Shown here: piece by piece, positions 6,605-7,908 of the stretch
How the letters are laid out: every line of letters starts with the position of its first letter
How positions within the stretch are numbered: position 1 is the stretch's first letter
Assembly (NCBI RefSeq): GCF_000720725.1
Contig: NZ_JOCQ01000181.1
Span: 1 to 7,908, forward strand
Source of the DNA: Streptomyces rimosus subsp. rimosus
GTDB taxonomy: Bacteria; Actinomycetota; Actinomycetes; Streptomycetales; Streptomycetaceae
Direction: 5' to 3'
Length of the DNA stretch: 7,908 nucleotides
The notes under the pieces: generated by a model
Databases searched by the model: none
What the model was told of the DNA's origin: nothing
Seen by the model: the letters and a program-made list of their open reading frames with translations, nothing else
Translations under genes and position numbers: made by a program

Positions 6605-6633
6605 AAACAAAAAGACCCCTCGCACAGGAGGGG
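6605..6633 (-). terminator. Intrinsic terminator (attenuator) in the leuS leader
   Basis: In leuS-sense RNA, CCCCUC (6633-6628) pairs with GAGGGG (6621-6616) around a six-base loop and is followed by UCUUUUUGUUU. Such a U-rich tail is conspicuous in DNA this GC-rich. It lies between the leader peptide and leuS, so it can only act by premature termination. Confidence 0.85.
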
Positions 6634-6647
6634 ACGCCGCGCCGATG

Positions 6648-6670
6648 CCGACCGGAAGCTCACCGGTCGG
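6648..6670 (-). promoter_or_regulatory. Stem-loop between leader peptide and attenuator terminator
   Basis: Perfect 8-bp stem CCGACCGG/CCGGUCGG with a seven-base loop, beginning seven bases after the leader stop codon. It is nested inside the candidate antiterminator helix (6680-6686 with 6636-6642), and a ribosome at the leader stop would partly cover its 5' arm. Likely the pause or middle hairpin of the attenuator. Confidence 0.7.
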
Positions 6671-6676
6671 TACTGA

Positions 6677-6715
6677 TCAGCGCGGCCCGCTAAGCAGAAG
6701 GTGTACCGCACGCAT
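6677..6715 (-). CDS. leuS leader peptide, MRAVHLLLSGPR
   Basis: A 12-codon ORF, ATG at 6715 and TGA at 6679-6677, reading M R A V H L L L S G P R. Three consecutive leucine codons, CTT CTG CTT, sit in its middle; CTT is uncommon in such GC-rich genomes, so it may make the ribosome sensitive to a scarce charged tRNA-Leu. The peptide probably has no function beyond being translated as a sensor. No Shine-Dalgarno is seen. A TACCCT hexamer six bases upstream of the ATG would place the transcription start exactly on its A, so translation is probably leaderless. The short length, clustered Leu codons, following terminator and leucyl-tRNA synthetase downstream together make chance unlikely. Confidence 0.85.
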   Translation of the reverse strand: MRAVHLLLSGPR

Positions 6716-6727
6716 GGCGCCAGGGTA
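6716..6727 (-). promoter_or_regulatory. Candidate -10 element of the leuS promoter
   Basis: TACCCT (6727-6722, - strand) fits TAnnnT and leaves exactly six bases before the leader-peptide ATG, putting +1 at the A at 6715. No good -35 is visible at 17-19 bases. The octamer TGCGGTAC that contains the start of this hexamer recurs 22 bases downstream inside the leader ORF. Confidence 0.5.
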
Positions 6728-6782
6728 CCGCAGGGGGCGCCGGGCCCGCTGGGACCTTCCGGCGGGGTGGCCCCCCAAGCCC

Positions 6783-6826
6783 CTCGAACAAGCCCGACGA
6801 CAGGCCTCTCGAACAAGCCCGACGAC
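6783..6826. repeat. 19-bp direct repeat between leuS and the divergent haem-protein gene
   Basis: CTCGAACAAGCCCGACGAC occurs at 6783-6801 and again, without mismatch, at 6808-6826: a 25-base period with a six-base spacer. The first ten bases of each copy are weakly palindromic. It sits in the divergent intergenic region, 68 bases upstream of the leuS leader start and 83 bases upstream of the + strand gene. It could be a pair of operator sites or a chance duplication. Confidence 0.9.
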
Positions 6827-6897
6827 CGACCGTAGCAGCGCGCCGCCCCGCACCACCTCGCTTACGCAAAGCCCGCCACCCCCGCCCAGGACCCGCC

Positions 6898-6909
6898 TAC
6901 CTTTCCCGC
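6898..6909 (+). promoter_or_regulatory. Candidate -10 element and leaderless start of the + strand membrane gene
   Basis: TACCTT (6898-6903) fits TAnnnT and is followed by exactly six bases before the ATG at 6910. The nearest purine-rich Shine-Dalgarno-like AGGA (6888-6891) is 18 bases from the ATG, too far to serve it. A leaderless transcript is therefore likely; no convincing -35 is visible. Confidence 0.45.
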
Positions 6910-7908
6910 ATGCGTCCCCACCGCAAACGCCGCGCCGCCTCCAGCCCGCGCCTCCCCGGCTTATCCCGGCCCGGCCTGTCCCTGCCCCGCCTCCATACGG
7001 CGGGCCCGCTCCGGCCGCCCTTCGGTCTGCATCGTCCGGGGCCCCGGGACGGCCCGCGCCCCGCCGCCTCACCAAGCGCGCCGACGGTCCAGGTCCCCCG
7101 CCCCCGCGCGCGCCGCCGCCCCGCGCTCATCGCCGGAGCCGCCGCCGCTCTTGCGCTCCTCCTGCTCTCCGGGACCGAGCCCCTGCGCGGCTTCCTCGAC
7201 TTCACCGGCGGCGTACTGGCCCTCGTGTCCCTCACGGCCGCCGTCGTCTGGGGACTGGTCGCCGCGGGCCGTACGGTCCTGCTGCCGCGCAGCCGGCTGC
7301 TCGCCCAGGGTGTGCACCGGGCCCTCGGCACCGCCTCCCTCGGTTTCCTGGTCCTGCACATCGCGGTCAAGGTCGCCAAAGAGCACGCCCACGTACGGAA
7401 CGCGCTGCTCCCCTTCAGCGGGGCCCCCGCGCCCGAAGCGACCACACTGATCGGCTTCGGCGCCATGGCGGGCTACCTGATGGTGCTGACCGCGGCGACC
7501 GGCGCGCTCCGCAGCGCCTTCGCGGGCCGCGGCCGCGCCTCGGAACGCTGGCGCGCCCTGCACGCCTGCGCGTATCCGGCCTGGTGCCTGGCGCTCGTGC
7601 ACGGCCTGAAGGCGGGCCGCAGCCCCTCCGGCTGGGTTACCGCCGGGTACGCACTGTGCCTGGCGGCCGTGGCCGCCGCCCTTCTGGCGCGTGCGTTCCT
7701 TCCCCACGTCCTACGGGTCCGCCTGCGCGCCCGCAGTACCGCTCCGCCGCCGGAGTCACAGCCGCCACCCTCCTCACCCCCGTCCCCCCTGTCGCCCCCG
7801 TCACCCCAGGAGTTCGCGCCGCCTCCGTACCCGGCCACCACTCCTTCCACCCCACCTCCGTACCCGGCCACCGCCCCTCCCCCTTACGCACCGCACTCCT
7901 TCCACACC
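6910..7908 (+). CDS. Six-helix membrane protein resembling a ferric reductase/NOX-type bis-haem domain, 3' end outside window
   Basis: An open frame of 333 codons from ATG 6910 to the window edge, with no stop. Order: an Arg/Pro-rich N-terminus (1-72); six hydrophobic segments near 73-88, 98-120, 138-157, 178-197, 217-236 and 242-263; then a Pro/Ser-rich tail from about 274 with PPPYPAT repeats. His136 and His150 flank helix 3 with 13 residues between them, and His218 and His231 flank helix 5 with 12 between. Those are the spacings by which ferric reductase and NADPH-oxidase membrane domains ligate two haem b groups, and WRALHACAYPAWCLALVHGL is family-like. The likely role is transmembrane electron transfer, but no FAD or NAD domain is visible, so partner and substrate are unknown. 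The gene diverges from leuS. Codon 18 is TTA. The ATG at 6910 is the only in-frame ATG or GTG before helix 2, so the start is well fixed. Confidence 0.8.
   Translation, partial: MRPHRKRRAASSPRLPGLSRPGLSLPRLHTAGPLRPPFGLHRPGPRDGPRPAASPSAPTVQVPRPRARRRPALIAGAAAALALLLLSGTEPLRGFLDFTGGVLALVSLTAAVVWGLVAAGRTVLLPRSRLLAQGVHRALGTASLGFLVLHIAVKVAKEHAHVRNALLPFSGAPAPEATTLIGFGAMAGYLMVLTAATGALRSAFAGRGRASERWRALHACAYPAWCLALVHGLKAGRSPSGWVTAGYALCLAAVAAALLARAFLPHVLRVRLRARSTAPPPESQPPPSSPPSPLSPPSPQEFAPPPYPATTPSTPPPYPATAPPPYAPHSFHT
7822..7872. repeat. 18-bp repeat coding for PPYPAT units
   Basis: CCTCCGTACCCGGCCACC occurs at 7822-7839 and identically at 7855-7872, 33 bases (11 codons) apart, in the Pro-rich tail of the + strand membrane protein. 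Each copy encodes PPYPAT, preceded by another Pro. Identity at synonymous positions suggests a recent duplication. Confidence 0.9.

Larger units (their letters stand above)
6541..6715 (-). promoter_or_regulatory. leuS leader: leucine attenuator region
   Basis: In transcription order: a 12-codon leader ORF with three Leu codons (6715-6677), an 8-bp stem-loop (6670-6648), an intrinsic terminator (6633-6605) and about 64 bases to the leuS ATG. The last leader codons (GCCGCGC, 6686-6680) can also pair with GCGCGGC (6642-6636), which abuts the terminator, giving a candidate antiterminator. A ribosome stalled at the Leu codons would leave that helix free; one that reached the stop codon would cover it. 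Classical attenuators have been proposed upstream of leuS in some Streptomyces by comparative analysis, to my recollection. Pairings are visible; the regulatory logic is inference. Confidence 0.85.
6728..6909. other. Divergent intergenic region between the leuS leader and the haem-protein gene
   Basis: About 180 bases with no supported gene. It holds the 19-bp direct repeat, GC-rich runs (about 6730-6776) and both putative promoters at its edges. No clear -35 box is seen for either direction. The + strand frame of the downstream gene stays open leftward here but has no ATG or GTG. Confidence 0.6.

Noticed and set aside
3883..6693. A 936-codon open frame on the + strand antisense to leuS
   Set aside because: It mirrors the leuS codon structure in very GC-rich DNA, where antisense frames rarely meet stops. 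Its translation is Arg/Val/Leu/Gly-rich and low in complexity, with no motif, while the - strand encodes an unmistakable LeuRS.
6541..6715. T-box riboswitch as the leuS leader
   Set aside because: No T-box consensus sequence or specifier-loop stem is seen, and the leader peptide with Leu codons plus terminator explains the region better.
6783..6826. TCGAAC in the direct repeat as a LexA/SOS box half-site
   Set aside because: The actinobacterial box needs GTTCGA four bases after TCGAAC; neither copy has it.
7069..7707. Long open frames on the - strand opposite the + strand membrane gene
   Set aside because: They give Gly/Arg/Ala-rich translations without motifs, whereas the + frame gives six regular hydrophobic helices with spaced His.

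Overview
The window looks like a chromosomal segment of a high-GC actinomycete, most likely Streptomyces or a close relative. Reasons: GC is very high with G/C-biased third codon positions, LeuRS is of the actinobacterial type, and the order comEC-comEA-degV-leuS (read on the - strand) matches what I remember of the Streptomyces core chromosome. A single rare TTA codon also stands out in one gene. I see no insertion sequence, phage gene, CRISPR array, tRNA or rRNA.

Layout from left to right. Positions 1-55 (-) hold the first 18 codons of comEC, starting in an ATGA overlap with the end of comEA. Positions 52-1416 (-) are comEA, a membrane-anchored DNA-binding protein with SLBB and helix-hairpin-helix domains and long low-complexity linkers. 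Positions 1417-1680 are non-coding and hold a perfect DnaA-box sequence, a hairpin and a very strong G-quadruplex motif that begins inside the degV stop codon. Positions 1681-2526 (-) are a DegV/FakB-type fatty-acid-binding protein. Positions 2674-3450 (-) are an uncharacterised protein with one membrane anchor and a long helical region. Positions 3451-3651 hold two hairpins at the leuS 3' end. Positions 3652-6540 (-) are leuS. Positions 6541-6715 are the leuS leader. Positions 6716-6909 separate leuS from a divergent gene and contain a 19-bp direct repeat. From 6910 to the window edge (+) runs a six-helix membrane protein whose histidine spacing matches ferric reductase/NADPH-oxidase haem domains; its 3' end lies outside the window.

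The main find is the leuS leader. A 12-codon ORF containing three consecutive Leu codons (CTT CTG CTT) is followed by a stem-loop and then a textbook intrinsic terminator with a U-rich tail, all ahead of leuS. This is the architecture of ribosome-mediated leucine attenuation: scarce charged tRNA-Leu would stall the leader ribosome and raise LeuRS synthesis. The leader ORF has no Shine-Dalgarno, but a TAnnnT hexamer sits exactly where it would put the transcription start at the A of its ATG, so it is probably leaderless. The same geometry occurs at the haem-protein gene and, one base looser, at degV.

Other points of interest are the degV 3' G-quadruplex, the leuS terminator stem that pairs fully only in the leuS-sense RNA through G.U wobbles, and an unavoidable TTA codon in the haem-protein gene that suggests dependence on the bldA tRNA. 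All statements come from reading the sequence; no folding, database search or alignment was run.
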